Positions 13,201 through 23,741 of a stretch of DNA of 64,000 nt are shown here, piece after piece. The position numbers and the translations under genes are program-made. Source of the stretch: Typha latifolia (lineage: Eukaryota; Streptophyta; Magnoliopsida; Poales; Typhaceae); contig CM034108.1 of the NCBI GenBank assembly GCA_019914945.1, forward strand, positions 10,604,280-10,668,279, written 5' to 3'. Below the pieces are notes generated by a model. That model ran no database searches. It worked only from the letters and a program-made list of their open reading frames with translations, and had not been told where the DNA came from. Positions within the stretch are counted from its first letter, which is position 1. Every line of letters starts with the position of its first letter.

Positions 13201-16200
13201 CTTTTAGATCAATTGATAAATTGATATAGTATCAGAGTAGGAGGTGCTGAGTTCCAAGGCTGTCAGGCCTATTGATCATTTAATATACTCAATCTCCACC
13301 CATTTAATTCAAATCAAGTTCTTGGACCTACTAAGATGTCTTGAGCCCAAGAGTAAGGAGGTGTATTATAGTATAAAAGATTCAAACTACTGTTCTCTAA
13401 TAGATTAAGCTTTTAGAATAATGGTAAAATATCAGGTTTGTTGCACCAATAGTTGTAGCTTTGATGCTTTTCAAAGGGACCATCACCATGATCCTCTCCT
13501 ATATTGGGCATCATGTTCCCTCTATCTGAAAAAAAGTATCAGAAATGTTTAGGTTCTAAAATAGCAGCAAATGGAACTTTTGTTTCTACTTTAGATCATA
13601 GATACTGGAAAGAAGTATCTTAGTTGTAACTTATTTGTATTTGATGAGTACCCACTATCAGGTACATGCATGCCTATTGCCTAGTATGTGGAAGCACCTG
13701 CTGTTATTGTGACTTATTATAAGATATATCGAGTAGTGTTGGCAGGTGACCTTTACAATATTTATAGAACATCAAGTCTAATATCAGTGGGGATGCTAAC
13801 TGAAAAAGAGAAATTTGTGAAGCAAATGCTTAATATAAATATAATGCAGGGGCAAACTCTAGTCTTTTTAGAAGCTTGAGAAACAGAATCCCAGCTGACA
13901 CTTTCACACCTTGGAGGTGCTATAACAAGTTAGAGTGGGCCCTATGTACATATGTTCCATTAAGATTTAGCTATAAAAGCTTCCCTTACTTTGTTGCAGC
14001 CTTAGATAATAATCTTTTCTTTCAGTTCTGAAGAAAATTATCTAAAATGAAGTACATACTTCTGAAAAGGTGCTTTTCGAATTGGGAATAGATTCAAGGC
14101 AGTGCTTCAAAGAAAATACATATATATTATTGTGCAATTACTATGACCTATAAACTATTCGATGTATAGTATCCTCTTCAAGATTGATATCCATTTTTCT
14201 CACTCTATTAGTTTCTATTATTTTATGCACTAGTAGAAATACATGTAATGTATGATGAAGTATGAACTATAATTTGTTTCCATATCTTTGGTTTCTATCA
14301 TACTTGCAGATGTAGTAATAGAATTTTGTTTTATTATAAATGCAGAAACACTAGGTGGAGGTGATTATCTTTTTGCATTTCGTATGTTCATGGTGCTGTT
14401 TCGCCGAGAGTTATCATTTGGAGACTCTTTGTTCCTTTGGGAGGTAAGAAACCTCCACTAGAACTTCGAACACTAAGGTTTCAAAATCTTGGTTTACTGC
14501 CCAAATTTGTTTGTTTCCTGTTCCAATGATGACTATGTATTTCCATGATGTCTCTATATCAAGCTCCCTCTTCTAATGTCAGCTCAAAGCCATAAAATTG
14601 CTTCCTTTATGAAGTATTTGATTTTTGTCTTGGTTAAGGTTATGGCGGTAGTAAAGACTAATTAGTCCTTCTGTTTACATGTTATTCCTTACCTTCTCAA
14701 AAATTGTACAAAGATGCTTTAAGTTGAACGGGTTGGACAGGACTATTTGCAATGAACTGTGCATTCAGACCATCACATGCCCTTTATATGCTTCCTTTAT
14801 GTAATGCTTATAATAATAGAAGAATACACAGACACAGAAACAGACATACACTAGCACATTTTGATATTTTCTTTCTTTAATCTGTTTATGGTATTTTCTG
14901 CTCTGATGCTTCATATTCAAATATATTACAGATGATGTGGGCTCTAGAATATGATCCTGATATCTTCTCCATGTATGAAGAACCAGGGGTTGCCACTGAT
15001 AAAAATGAAGGATCTAAAGGGAAGGCAAAGTCAATTCGCCAGTTTGGAAAGTATGAGAGGGAGAATTTGAAGAATGGCTCTAAAAGCTCAGATGCTCCCC
15101 TCCCAATTTCGGTTTTTCTTGTTGCTAGTGTTCTGAAGGACAAAAGCTCAAAGCTACTGCAGGAAGCACGTGGCTTGGATGATGTTATTAAGGTAAATAA
15201 GAAACTAGGCTATTCACCTTTCTTTAAGGATATTTCATTTATATTTTGTGCAAATTTGGTTAGATATAAGTAAATTGACTTAGTTTGCAGGAAAAAAGAT
15301 TTATAGATGCCTATCTCTGATGGCACAAAGAATCATTGTCATCTTTTCACAAGCTTACATGTATAATAGGACTTAGAGGATAGGGTATAAAGGACATATC
15401 TTGGCTTTTGTGTTTTATGATCTTTTCTTGAAGTTCTAACATGATTTCAGAGTCACCATGTACCTTTCCCCTCAAATATTGAGGATCTGCTCAAACAAGC
15501 AATACAATTTTTTATTTTTATTTTTCAATTGATAAATAAATGTTTTCTTTTCTTGCAGATTTTAAATGACATGACTGGAAATTTAGATGCCAAAAAAGCT
15601 TGCAGCGGAGCAATGAAACTTCACAAGAAGTACCTCAAAAAAGTAAGGATTTTTCTTTTAGTTCTCATGATTTTCTTTCTATTACATAGTTTCTGAGTCC
15701 TCATGTTGGATTGATTCCCTTCGTTTAGTTTTGGATGTCAGAGATATGAAAATCTTTATTAGCAAATGCAAAATACCTTTTCTAGGTTCTTATACGCACC
15801 AACAGATTTATGGAATTTATAAGTTATAAAATTTTATAAGTACCTTTTAAATATATGTCCATAACATTACTCTGCTCGCTTGGTGTCTAATAGTAACAAG
15901 TGGAGGAATGATGAGTTTAGTATTTGACCTGTCGTTATGAAGATGACATGTCAACAATTTGAGATAACATCTGCTTATTATATATATTGATTATGGTTGT
16001 GATTTGGGGCATGCGAATTTTGAAATCCTTTACATGACCTTCCAAAATTATTTTTCTTAAAAGGGAAAAGAGAAGAAAAGAAAGAGAGAAAGTTAATGAA
16101 GGCACAAAGGAGGGGTTGCCTCAAAATCAAGATGCACATTATAATTCAATTAGGAAGCTATATGGTTCCAATTCCAGCTTGGACTGCATTCACATCTATT

Positions 16201-16585
16201 ATCTTAGTCAATTAGTCATATCTCCCTATCAGCTAATACGATTTCTATTCCTTAAGAAGAACTGATTCTTTTCAGCTATCATGGTTTCTTCTTCTGCCTA
16301 TTGACATTACCAAGCATGAATTTCTCCTGCAGCATAGTAGATAAAATACCTTGCGCAAGTTCATAGCAATATAAGATTATCTTGTGTTGCTTCTTTATCA
16401 TTGTAGTTGCTCTAATAGTGAATTCTGCATTGGATACTGGATAATTATCATTTCTGCATGGCTTCTACTTATGGTTGGTGGAAGCCATGGAGCTTCATTT
16501 TTCATATTTTCGTTTGAAGTATCTTTGCGGTGAGACCTGATACGATCATTTGTCCTCTTTGCACTTGCAGGCCAAGAAAACATAG
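4272..16585 (+). CDS. TBC-domain Rab GTPase-activating protein (TBC1D15/Gyp7-like), 11 exons
   Basis: Exons read by eye: 4272-4361, 4846-4941, 5703-5806, 6963-7228, 7621-7743, 7852-7940, 11781-11886, 14346-14443, 14932-15192, 15559-15642, 16571-16585. All introns are GT-AG. The lengths sum to 1332 nt, one open frame of 443 residues starting MWRDTGAPADSFYAARPE. The TBC fold runs from about residue 60 (GVHPSIRGEVWEFLLG) to about 400. Both catalytic fingers are intact: IGLDVLR with Arg191 and YCQG with Gln226. Exon 6 reads GMSDLCSPMIVLLEDEADAF, typical of the family. The protein should speed GTP hydrolysis on a Rab and so act in membrane traffic; the Rab is unknown. It resembles the Arabidopsis At5g52580 family. 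Introns 6 (3840 bp) and 7 (2459 bp) are enlarged by repeats. The final exon codes for only four residues (AKKT) plus the stop. Confidence 0.9.
8860..9740 (+). repeat. Degenerate miniature LTR (TRIM/SMART-like) copies in TBC intron 6
   Basis: At least four blocks repeat one phrase: a TGTTAGAATAT-like start, a CTCTAACAACTTAAG core, a TTTTAGA..AATTGGT end, then decayed primer-binding DNA. Starts lie near 8860, 9098, 9439 and 9648. The 9439 and 9648 blocks are separated by about 145 bp, as in an LTR-internal-LTR unit. The best-preserved member of the family is at 44187-44393. Confidence 0.6.
10347..11173 (-). mobile_element. Copia-type LTR with adjacent tRNA-Met primer site, in TBC intron 6
   Basis: On the minus strand this begins TGTTAGAG (11173) and ends CTATCA (10347). 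A primer-binding-site-like TTAGTATTAGAGCC follows at once at 10346-10333, close to the initiator tRNA-Met consensus TGGTATCAGAGC. A TATA-like CTATAAAG lies on the minus strand near 10862-10855. The upstream part carries repeated TTCGAACG-type palindromes (about 10920-11115). No gag or pol frame follows on the left, so this is a 5' LTR with its internal region deleted. It lies antisense to the TBC gene. Confidence 0.6.
12140..12790 (+). mobile_element. LTR of the 'GATCTGGTTCATAACA' family in TBC intron 7
   Basis: The 3' end GATCTGGTTCATAACA (to 12790) also ends the solo LTR at 38981-39798 (opposite strand), and both share GATC-GAGTCA-type phrases near their starts. A TATA-like CTATAAATAGG lies near 12358. 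The 5' border is uncertain: AGAAA occurs at 12139-12143 and again just after 12790, but the sequence after the left copy does not begin with TG. Confidence 0.45.
12825..13440 (+). repeat. Tandem miniature LTR (TRIM/SMART-like) units in TBC intron 7
   Basis: Alternating LTR-like blocks (TGTTAGAATATAATG at about 12947; CTGTTCTCTAATAG near 13395) and primer-site-like blocks (TGGTATTAGAAC near 13017; TAGTATCAGAGTAGGAG near 13230). A purine-rich GTAAGGAGGTG-type stretch precedes the next LTR, as a polypurine tract should. Several units seem joined head to tail, perhaps by recombination between LTRs. Confidence 0.55.
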
Positions 16586-17365
16586 TATTCTTTGTAACAT
16601 ACTGTACCACAATGAGAGTTGATTTTCTACTATCCCCGGCATACTACATATTAACTCATGATTTGGCTGCTCAAGGTGCTTTCAGATATTCATCATCTTT
16701 TCCTATACGTGGTGGAATATTATTTATGAGTGTATGATAAGAGATTTATATGCGCGGATGTTGTATTCACTGCATTTGTTGTATAAACAGAGAAGATAAC
16801 TGTTACGAGAGCATGTATCATTTGAATAAAACATATCATTGATGGTTTATTTTTTCAATAAAAGTTAAAAGACAATAATGTGACCCTGAATATTTTCTCA
16901 TTAGGCTAGTTATGAAGTTCTAGTTACAAGTTGGGATGTAATTCTTTGCTCAGGTATTAGATTGTCTGCTGTCCCTACCGCAGGAATTCTGCCTAGCAGT
17001 AGTCCTGGCAAACCCGGAATGAAAAAGGGATACTAATCTTCACCTTCGCTTTCGCCATTGCTGTTGTCAATCGCTGCTCATCTTGCATCGACGACGGCGA
17101 CAGCAATCGGCAACAGATAGCTTGACGATGAAGTAGATGATAAGCGGCAAAACTATTAGGAGGGGTACCGTGCGGTACTTCTCGTGCCAAGTGCCAATAT
17201 GTTACGCGACATTCATGGTGATTCCATTCATAATCTAAGAAATGGCAAAATTGACAAGCATATTACTTCTATTGAGTTAAATCACTGTGGTTGCATAGAG
17301 AATAAGAAATGCAATGTCCTTTTGATACGAAGATACAACTCCTCGAAACAATTACCTAAATTACA
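16586..17365. other. Convergent intergenic region between TBC and NLR1
   Basis: The TBC 3' UTR should end near AATAAA signals at 16825 and 16857. The remainder would hold the NLR1 3' UTR on the other strand. No coding frame here is convincing. Confidence 0.5.
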
Positions 17366-20083
17366 TCACAAATGTTTGAAGAGAGTCAAGAAAGCAGACT
17401 TGTGATCATCATCATCCCATTCCAATCCATCCGACCACTCCTTTTCACATTTGATCTCCTTCAACTCTTCTGCAGCCAACTTCAGCTTCTTAAACTTGGG
17501 GCAATCGGCCACTTTGAAGCTCTCCAACGAGGGGAAGGCCAATAAAATCCTTGCACTGCTTAGGCTCTTAAACTCTAGTAGGCTATGGAGATGCAACTCC
17601 TTGAGGTTAGGGAAGGGAGTTATCATCCTACATTCTTCTTCTTCTTCTTCTTCTTCTTCACTGAATGCTTCAATCAGGTGCTCCATTCCAGTGCAATACC
17701 AAATGAACAAGGACTGGAGGTATTGAACACACCCACCTTTCCAAACAATCCTAGCCTTGTGAAGCCCTTGGAGGATTATACTCTGAAGACTAGGCAGGAC
17801 CGGCAACTCGTCGTAGGCGACGTTGCCGCGGCCCTGAACGACGACACTCTGTAGGTGGCCAGGCAGAGCCGGCAGCTGACTACCACCTTTGCTGCTGTCT
17901 ATGACCACCTCCTCTATGTTGCCACAATTGGCAATCCACACTCTCTTCAATACCGTCATGTTCTTCCAGAGATCAGAAGAGGGTAATTGGACTGTCACCA
18001 ATCCAGAGCAGCCTTTTACCAGTAGATTTCGCGTCGATCCGGCGAGGCGATGCGACTGCGAGAGCTTCTGCAGAGCAGTGACAGTTTGAATGGTTATGTC
18101 GAGTGCCTTGAGCTTCCTTAAGCTCTCTAACTCTTGCAACTCCACCCCTGTGCCATTGGACCCAACCTTCCAATCTCCGTAGCTGAGGTCCATGTACAGC
18201 ACCTGCAACGCCAGCAGGCCGCCGATCACGCCTCTCGGGATGCTCTCGAGAGGCATATGAGAGAGTAGTAGAAATTTTAAATTCGACAGAGATCCGAGCT
18301 CCCGCGGTAGCAGCCGGATATTCGTGTTGTAGAGATCAAGATACTGCAAGCCGGTCAGGGATCCGATCCCCGACGGTAGCTCGATTATGGAAGTATGTGA
18401 AAGATCCAGGACTCGGAGAGATGGCATGAATTGAAAGAACCCATCGCATATCTTCTCCAGTCCAGGATTTCCTTGAAGCATCAAGGTTCGCAGATTCGGG
18501 CTATTGGGTCTCTCGTCCAGTTCATGTATGTTGTTCCTCATCAGCGATATCCTCTCGGCTTCGGTCCATTTCTCGGCCCCCGGTGCTTGCTTCAGCTCGA
18601 CGCCGGCGCGGACTAGCCATTTCGTCTCCTTGGCCCCGAATTCCGACGCAATCCACAAGGCCATGGCTCGGACCATGGGGTGCATCTTGATATGGTCCTC
18701 ATCTTCACCTCTTTCGAGCAAGGACGCGGTCTTTAGCACACCAAGAAGGTCGTGCCCCTTGTTGTAGATCTCATCCATCTCGGTGTAGAGATCATCTACG
18801 AATCCTTCGCCGATGCAGTACCCTATGATCCACTCCTTGTAGATGGAGAACTCCTCGGGGAACAGAGAGCAGTACAAGAGGCAAGTCCTCAACTTGTCGG
18901 TGGGCAAGTTATCGTAGCTGCGTTTCAGATGATTGAAGACGTCAGTCTCCATGCCGAGAAGTTGCCAAGGTGCGATCTTTAGCACAGTGATGGCATGCTT
19001 CCACTCCTTTGCAGTCCTCTTGCTCGCCATCGCCCTGCCGACCGTGATGAGCCCGAGGGGTAGTCCGCCGCACTTGGCGGCCAGCTCCTCCGCGTGGCGC
19101 CGGATCTCCGAGCTGGAACGGACTAATGCCTCGCCGACCTTCTCTTGGAACAACTCCCATGCCTCCTCCCACGCCAAGCACTCCACCTTGATCTTCTTCT
19201 TGACATCCATCCGATCGCAGACGTGCTCGATTCGCGTCGCCACTACGATCTTGCTCTTCGATTGCGGCTTCGGTATCGGAACTCCGAGCGTTCGAAGATC
19301 CAATGGCTCCCATACATCATCAAGAAGGAGCACGAAGTTCATCTTGCTTAGTACCTTGTACAAGATCAGCGCGCGTTCTTTGATCTCCATCTTCTTCTCC
19401 CACGACAAGCCGAGGCGATCTCCGATCGCCCTCTGGATCTTGTCCATGTCGAAATCCTTGGTGACCTCGATGTAGATCGCCAGGTTGATCTCCGCGGCTT
19501 CCGCGAGGATCTCATTGTTGAATTTGTTCAGAAGAGTGGTCTTACCCACCCCGCCAATGCCGTAGATCCCAACGACGCCTACCTCGTCGTTCGCGAGAGC
19601 GTCGCGGAGTTGGTCGAGGAAGGCGGCCATGCCGACCACCGGCGTGCTCGGCATCTCCTCGAAACGGACTTGGACTAATTCATCAGCCACCTTACTGAAG
19701 CCACATTTGTCCTTCAAATTACACGCCTCGGTGAGCATCTCGTCGGCCTTCTTGCTGAGCTGATAAGTAGACAGCACGCGTTTCGATTGGTTCTCGGGGG
19801 CAGCGAACTGCTCGCGGAACTCCTCGTCGACCTTGACGGCTTGTTCTTCCAGCGCCGCCACGCTGTCGAGCCACCACTTCACTTGGCTCGTAGGCTCCAT
19901 GCCGCGCCGCTCCGCCGCATCCACCATTCGCTTCACATCATCCCTCTTGCTCTTCAATTCGTTCATCTCATTCTCCAGCGCTTCTACGTAGTCTTGGCAA
20001 GAGACGACGTAGCCAAATGTTCTAGCAAAGAAATCTTTCAGTGGGCGAAATATGTTGTCAAAGATGGACGCTAAAACCTCCAT
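17366..20083 (-). CDS. CC-NB-LRR immune receptor NLR1 (RPS2/RPS5-like)
   Basis: An uninterrupted 905-residue frame. Coiled-coil part at about 1-150 (MEVLASIFDNIFRPLKDFFA, then heptad-rich ELKSKRDDVKRMVDAAERR). NB-ARC at about 150-500: P-loop GIGGVGKTT 175-183, kinase-2 LLLDDVW 252-258, RNBS-B KIVVATR 278-284, GLPL-type CGGLPLGL 338-345, RNBS-D CLLYCSLFP 401-409. The switch motif is MHP (467-469), not MHD. The LRR part runs from about 510 to 870, followed by an acidic WDDDD tail. A glutamate run at 809-817 is coded by a GAA repeat (17634-17660 on the plus strand). As a family member it should sense a pathogen effector, exchange ADP for ATP and trigger cell death; its ligand is unknown. It is intronless, opposite in orientation to NLR2-5, and the only copy with GKTT rather than GKTA. 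Confidence 0.93.
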   Translation of the reverse strand: MEVLASIFDNIFRPLKDFFARTFGYVVSCQDYVEALENEMNELKSKRDDVKRMVDAAERRGMEPTSQVKWWLDSVAALEEQAVKVDEEFREQFAAPENQSKRVLSTYQLSKKADEMLTEACNLKDKCGFSKVADELVQVRFEEMPSTPVVGMAAFLDQLRDALANDEVGVVGIYGIGGVGKTTLLNKFNNEILAEAAEINLAIYIEVTKDFDMDKIQRAIGDRLGLSWEKKMEIKERALILYKVLSKMNFVLLLDDVWEPLDLRTLGVPIPKPQSKSKIVVATRIEHVCDRMDVKKKIKVECLAWEEAWELFQEKVGEALVRSSSEIRRHAEELAAKCGGLPLGLITVGRAMASKRTAKEWKHAITVLKIAPWQLLGMETDVFNHLKRSYDNLPTDKLRTCLLYCSLFPEEFSIYKEWIIGYCIGEGFVDDLYTEMDEIYNKGHDLLGVLKTASLLERGEDEDHIKMHPMVRAMALWIASEFGAKETKWLVRAGVELKQAPGAEKWTEAERISLMRNNIHELDERPNSPNLRTLMLQGNPGLEKICDGFFQFMPSLRVLDLSHTSIIELPSGIGSLTGLQYLDLYNTNIRLLPRELGSLSNLKFLLLSHMPLESIPRGVIGGLLALQVLYMDLSYGDWKVGSNGTGVELQELESLRKLKALDITIQTVTALQKLSQSHRLAGSTRNLLVKGCSGLVTVQLPSSDLWKNMTVLKRVWIANCGNIEEVVIDSSKGGSQLPALPGHLQSVVVQGRGNVAYDELPVLPSLQSIILQGLHKARIVWKGGCVQYLQSLFIWYCTGMEHLIEAFSEEEEEEEEECRMITPFPNLKELHLHSLLEFKSLSSARILLAFPSLESFKVADCPKFKKLKLAAEELKEIKCEKEWSDGLEWDDDDHKSAFLTLFKHL

Positions 20084-20409
20084 GATCGACGAGCAAACTA
20101 AGATCGAAGAGGGAAAGAGATGAGAAAAGATTGGTTAAAAGATCTGGACAGTTTCTTGTGAAGACTTGAGAGAAGGCAAGTTTGATGTGAAGACTTCCAT
20201 AAACCAAATATTCGCCTTGTCTCCTCTCAAACTCATTTCAACTACTTGACCTGAGAGATGGCAAGTCAACTATAAGAAGGTTAAGTAACACAAATACTTC
20301 AAATTTTAGCCTAGCCATATAGGTATAAATTATATATATTTTTTCCTAAAATAATCGTAGAAGGTATAATGTTAAGAAGTATATGCATGAAGTTGTTGAA
20401 TAATTTAGC
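20084..20409. other. NLR1 upstream region
   Basis: Should hold the NLR1 5' UTR and core promoter on the minus strand. I cannot place a TATA box with confidence. Confidence 0.4.
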
Positions 20410-20526
20410 GAGTCTACATCATCCTCTATGTAGTCTTGGAAGGACATGGCATAGTCCAACGTTCTAGCATAGAGATCTTTCACTGGGAGGCATATGTTGT
20501 CAAAGATGGCTGGCTAAAAACTCCAT
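20410..20526 (-). pseudogene. Relic 5' end of an NLR paralogue
   Basis: On the minus strand the ATG at 20526-20524 opens MEFLAS, as in NLR2 and NLR3, and about 100 bp stay alignable to the NLR start: the CGTCCACTGAAAGAT-like segment, then a match to the MSCQDYIE codons. An extra base shifts the frame after six codons, giving MEFLASHL and a stop. Homology ends at about 20410 and no NB-ARC follows; NLR1 begins 330 bp further on. This is a remnant of a lost gene or of a partial duplication. Confidence 0.75.
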
Positions 20527-21543
20527 GATGAGACAAACCAAGAAGAAGATTGTGGAAATTAATGGGCAGGATACAGAGGAAGTACTAGAACTAACAGGGA
20601 TTAGAGGGATGAGAAAAGATCGGGTCCAAGATGTGGATAGTTTTGAAGAGAAAAGAGTTTTAATTTGGTGATGAAGAAGACAATCCAATGCAGAGTGCAA
20701 TCAGGTGCAAGACTTGGGATAAACCAAGTCAATGCAATTAATGGATAGCTCACAGAGGGGTCCAAATTTTGGGTTATATTAGACAAGATATCTTTCTTGA
20801 GATATGGATTTGTTTAGCTATTATGAGGAAGGTGCCAAGGGTAGGTGAAGACTTTGAATACTTCTTCTTCTTTTTTTAATATTTATGAACGACTTGGGTT
20901 GTTGGTAGAACTGAGGAAGGAAAATGTAAGAAGAAAATTATATTTTAATGGTTTGAAAGCATAGTTCAATCTTACTCAAAACTAATTTCGAAACAAATCA
21001 AACTTAAATCATTTTCCCATCTTTGTGAAGAAAAACAATACAAACGGCATTAAGAATTCTCTGAAGTGGAAAAGTTGCTTTTGTTTTGGGCAAATGTCAA
21101 ATATGACAGAAGGATGAGCTTTTCTACAACTAGTAATTGATATGAAGAAAAGTGACACAAGTATTTTCTTATTGAAAGAATTAAATCGTAGATACATCAA
21201 TCTCCCAGGCAATAATTCAGCTGCTCAAGTCTCATATGTCGATGTATATAATCTCTAATACAAACATAATTCATCTTCTTTGTCTCCGCATTACAATGCA
21301 AGTATATCAATGGATTAAGTAGAGGATGGAAGCATTGCATCAAATTAGCATCACAGTCTTCTACCACCTCCTTCTTGGTTTGTTCCAGTAGCTACATTCG
21401 AAGTGCCAGTCTTTTAGGAGATTAGTTTGATTCAGTAACTATTTCATGAGCTACATAAGTACACTCTTCTATGAAGCTCACAATTGTGCAAGACTGTGAC
21501 ACCTATCAAAGATTTAATCGTCCTTCGGCATTCAAATTGTTCA
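20527..21543. other. Intergenic region between NLR relic and COBRA-like gene
   Basis: AT-rich. Its right end should hold the 3' UTR of the minus-strand COBRA-like gene. No supported gene or repeat border is seen. Confidence 0.45.
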
Positions 21544-23741
21544 TCAGCACAAGAAATCCATAATAGGCGCCAAGACAAGAACGACGACAATGATTACTTG
21601 CAGAATTCCAGGACATGATCTATATGATCTATATCCATCTCCCGATGGTATGCTATCCGGTAACGCGCATTCTTCGCCGTCAAAATACACCCTCACCGGA
21701 AAACCGTCGCCGCCTACGATGTCTATACCTGGTGTCTTCTTCTTTGTGAATGAAACAACTGACTGCTGCTTCCCGGGCACTCTAGGATCAACTAATGGAT
21801 CCTTGCCGTCTTCCTCTGGCACCAAGAAGTTTAGGCCTTCTAGTCCTTGGAAGAAGATGGTGTTCTTGAGTTCTACCGGCTTCGTGCCGTTGAACGAGTA
21901 CACGTTCTCGAAGCCGGCGTACGCTTCGGCCATCTGGATTGCGGTGAACCAGTCCTTGAATGTGTAATCCCCCCAGTTGAACAGAGTGATCCTTGCAGTC
22001 CATCCATTCCTGTAGTTAGACAGTATGTGCCAGTTGATACTAACACCGCAGTTATCGCCGCAGGGCAACGGGTTAGGCACCGCGCGGTGTTTGATCTTGG
22101 CCCAGGCCTTCGCCTTGGCGGTTCGGTTCTCGAAGGGGATCAAAAGAGCCTCCGGCGGCAACAGCAGCGGCCGAGCGTCCGGGTTGCAGGACACCGAGTC
22201 AGAGCAGCCACAGGAACAAGTGTTGCAGGGCACAACTGAGTCATTGTAGTAGGCCGAGAAAGAGACGCAGCACCGTGAATTCTTGCGCTTGGGCCGCGTT
22301 ATGTTGCAGGCTACTTGCCAGCTAGCCACCGCCGTCGTCTCCGACATGAGCCCGCTCGGGTCCGGGAACTCCATCGGGCTAACTCTAATGGGAGGGCCAC
22401 AGACATACTCTGGATTCAGGTAGCCATGGATCTTCCAATTCTGCGGCGGGTATAGCGCGGTCCGGTTGAGGTCCGGCGGGAGTTTATACACTTGTAGCTG
22501 GAAGATAGCCTTGGACTGGCTTGCATCCATGGTTGGAGGGAGGAGGGTGCCGTTCTTGCAACAAAAGGGAAGGTTACCAATGTTGTTGTCCTTGGCTCGC
22601 TCCGGTGGGAGGTCGACGATGACCGGCTTCTTTTCGCAGCTCATGACGGGGCCGAAGTCTAAGTCTTGATAGTATGTTGCGGCGTCGCTGTAGATGCAGA
22701 AGGAAGAGTCCTTCTTCAGGGTGTAGGCTCCCCTCATCTTGTAGATGAACTCTCCCCTCTTCCACTCCCATGTCAGGTTCCAGTTGTCCAGGCGGCCGAG
22801 GGGGTTCCAGTTGTCGATCGTCACCTGAGCCAGGTAGTTGTTGCCGTATGCCTCGATCACGTCGTAGGCGAACGTCAGGTCGGCCTTCTGCCGCGGCAAG
22901 TATCTTGTGCTGTTCGTCGTCTTACTCTTAAACTTGGGGTCTTTGACACAACATACGTACATCTGACTTCCTGCCATATATATTATTGATCCGTTATCTA
23001 ACAATTTAAGTTTTTAGTTGGAATTGTTTTGATTCATATGGTCACCTTTATGATTTCACCATCGATTCAAATTGTTCATTCTAATTGATATTTTGTCATA
23101 ATTTAAACAATGAAACTGGCAATGAGAATTACGTATATCATGCATTAATATAGTTTTTCGAGTTGATAATGCTGACCTTTACGAGTTGCGGCAGGGCATT
23201 TAAATCCATCGTTGAGCAGCTTGATCGTCTTCGGCATCGGGACTCCCGGCGGCTTCACGCCGAACTGCGTCCCGGTCAGATCGATCTCCACCTGAATCTG
23301 CGTCATATCGCCTGCAGTATCGATCGCGTTCATTAAATCCGTCTGCGGGAACCCCGACAAGGACGTGCCATTCCCGACATGGGCCGGGAAGTCTGTGCCG
23401 TCGGTTATCACCGCCCCCGACGCGGACACCAAGATCTCGTCGTGCTGAAACCCGATAAAGATATTCCACGACTTGAGGTCCACGCTCATTGTGTTCAGCA
23501 CGGTGGCCGTCGACTTGAAAGCGTACGCCTGCGCCGTCGCGTTCTTGACGTGCGGGTACTCCTTGGAGCGCTCGATGAAGGTGTAGGTGAGGAAGACGCC
23601 GATGCAGCTATCTTGAGCCGGGGTTGCCGGCGTACCGTCATCGTCATAGTCTTGCGCTCTGACGGCGGCTGAGGACAAGACCGAGACGAGGAAGACCGCG
23701 AAGAGGAGGAGGAGGGGTCTGGGCGGCGACCACGGCGGCAT
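21544..23741 (-). CDS. COBRA-like protein, COBL7-type, two exons
   Basis: Exon 1 is 23741-23177 and exon 2 is 22970-21544. The 206-bp intron is GT-AG in phase 1, and the joined frame is 663 residues. Residues 1 to about 29 are a signal peptide (LLLLFAVFLVSVLSSAAVRA). Residues 45-185 form the cellulose-binding-like extension found in the longer COBL7-11 group. The COBRA domain follows, with the diagnostic CCVS at 422-425 and a Cys-rich VVPCNTCSCGCSD just after. The hydrophobic C-terminus (GILQVIIVVVLVLAPIM) fits a GPI-anchor signal. Such proteins sit on the outer face of the plasma membrane and affect cellulose deposition or tip growth. The length matches COBL7 (about 660 aa). It lies between two NLR genes but is unrelated to them, and the intron carries a short piece resembling the miniature LTR family. 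Confidence 0.92.
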
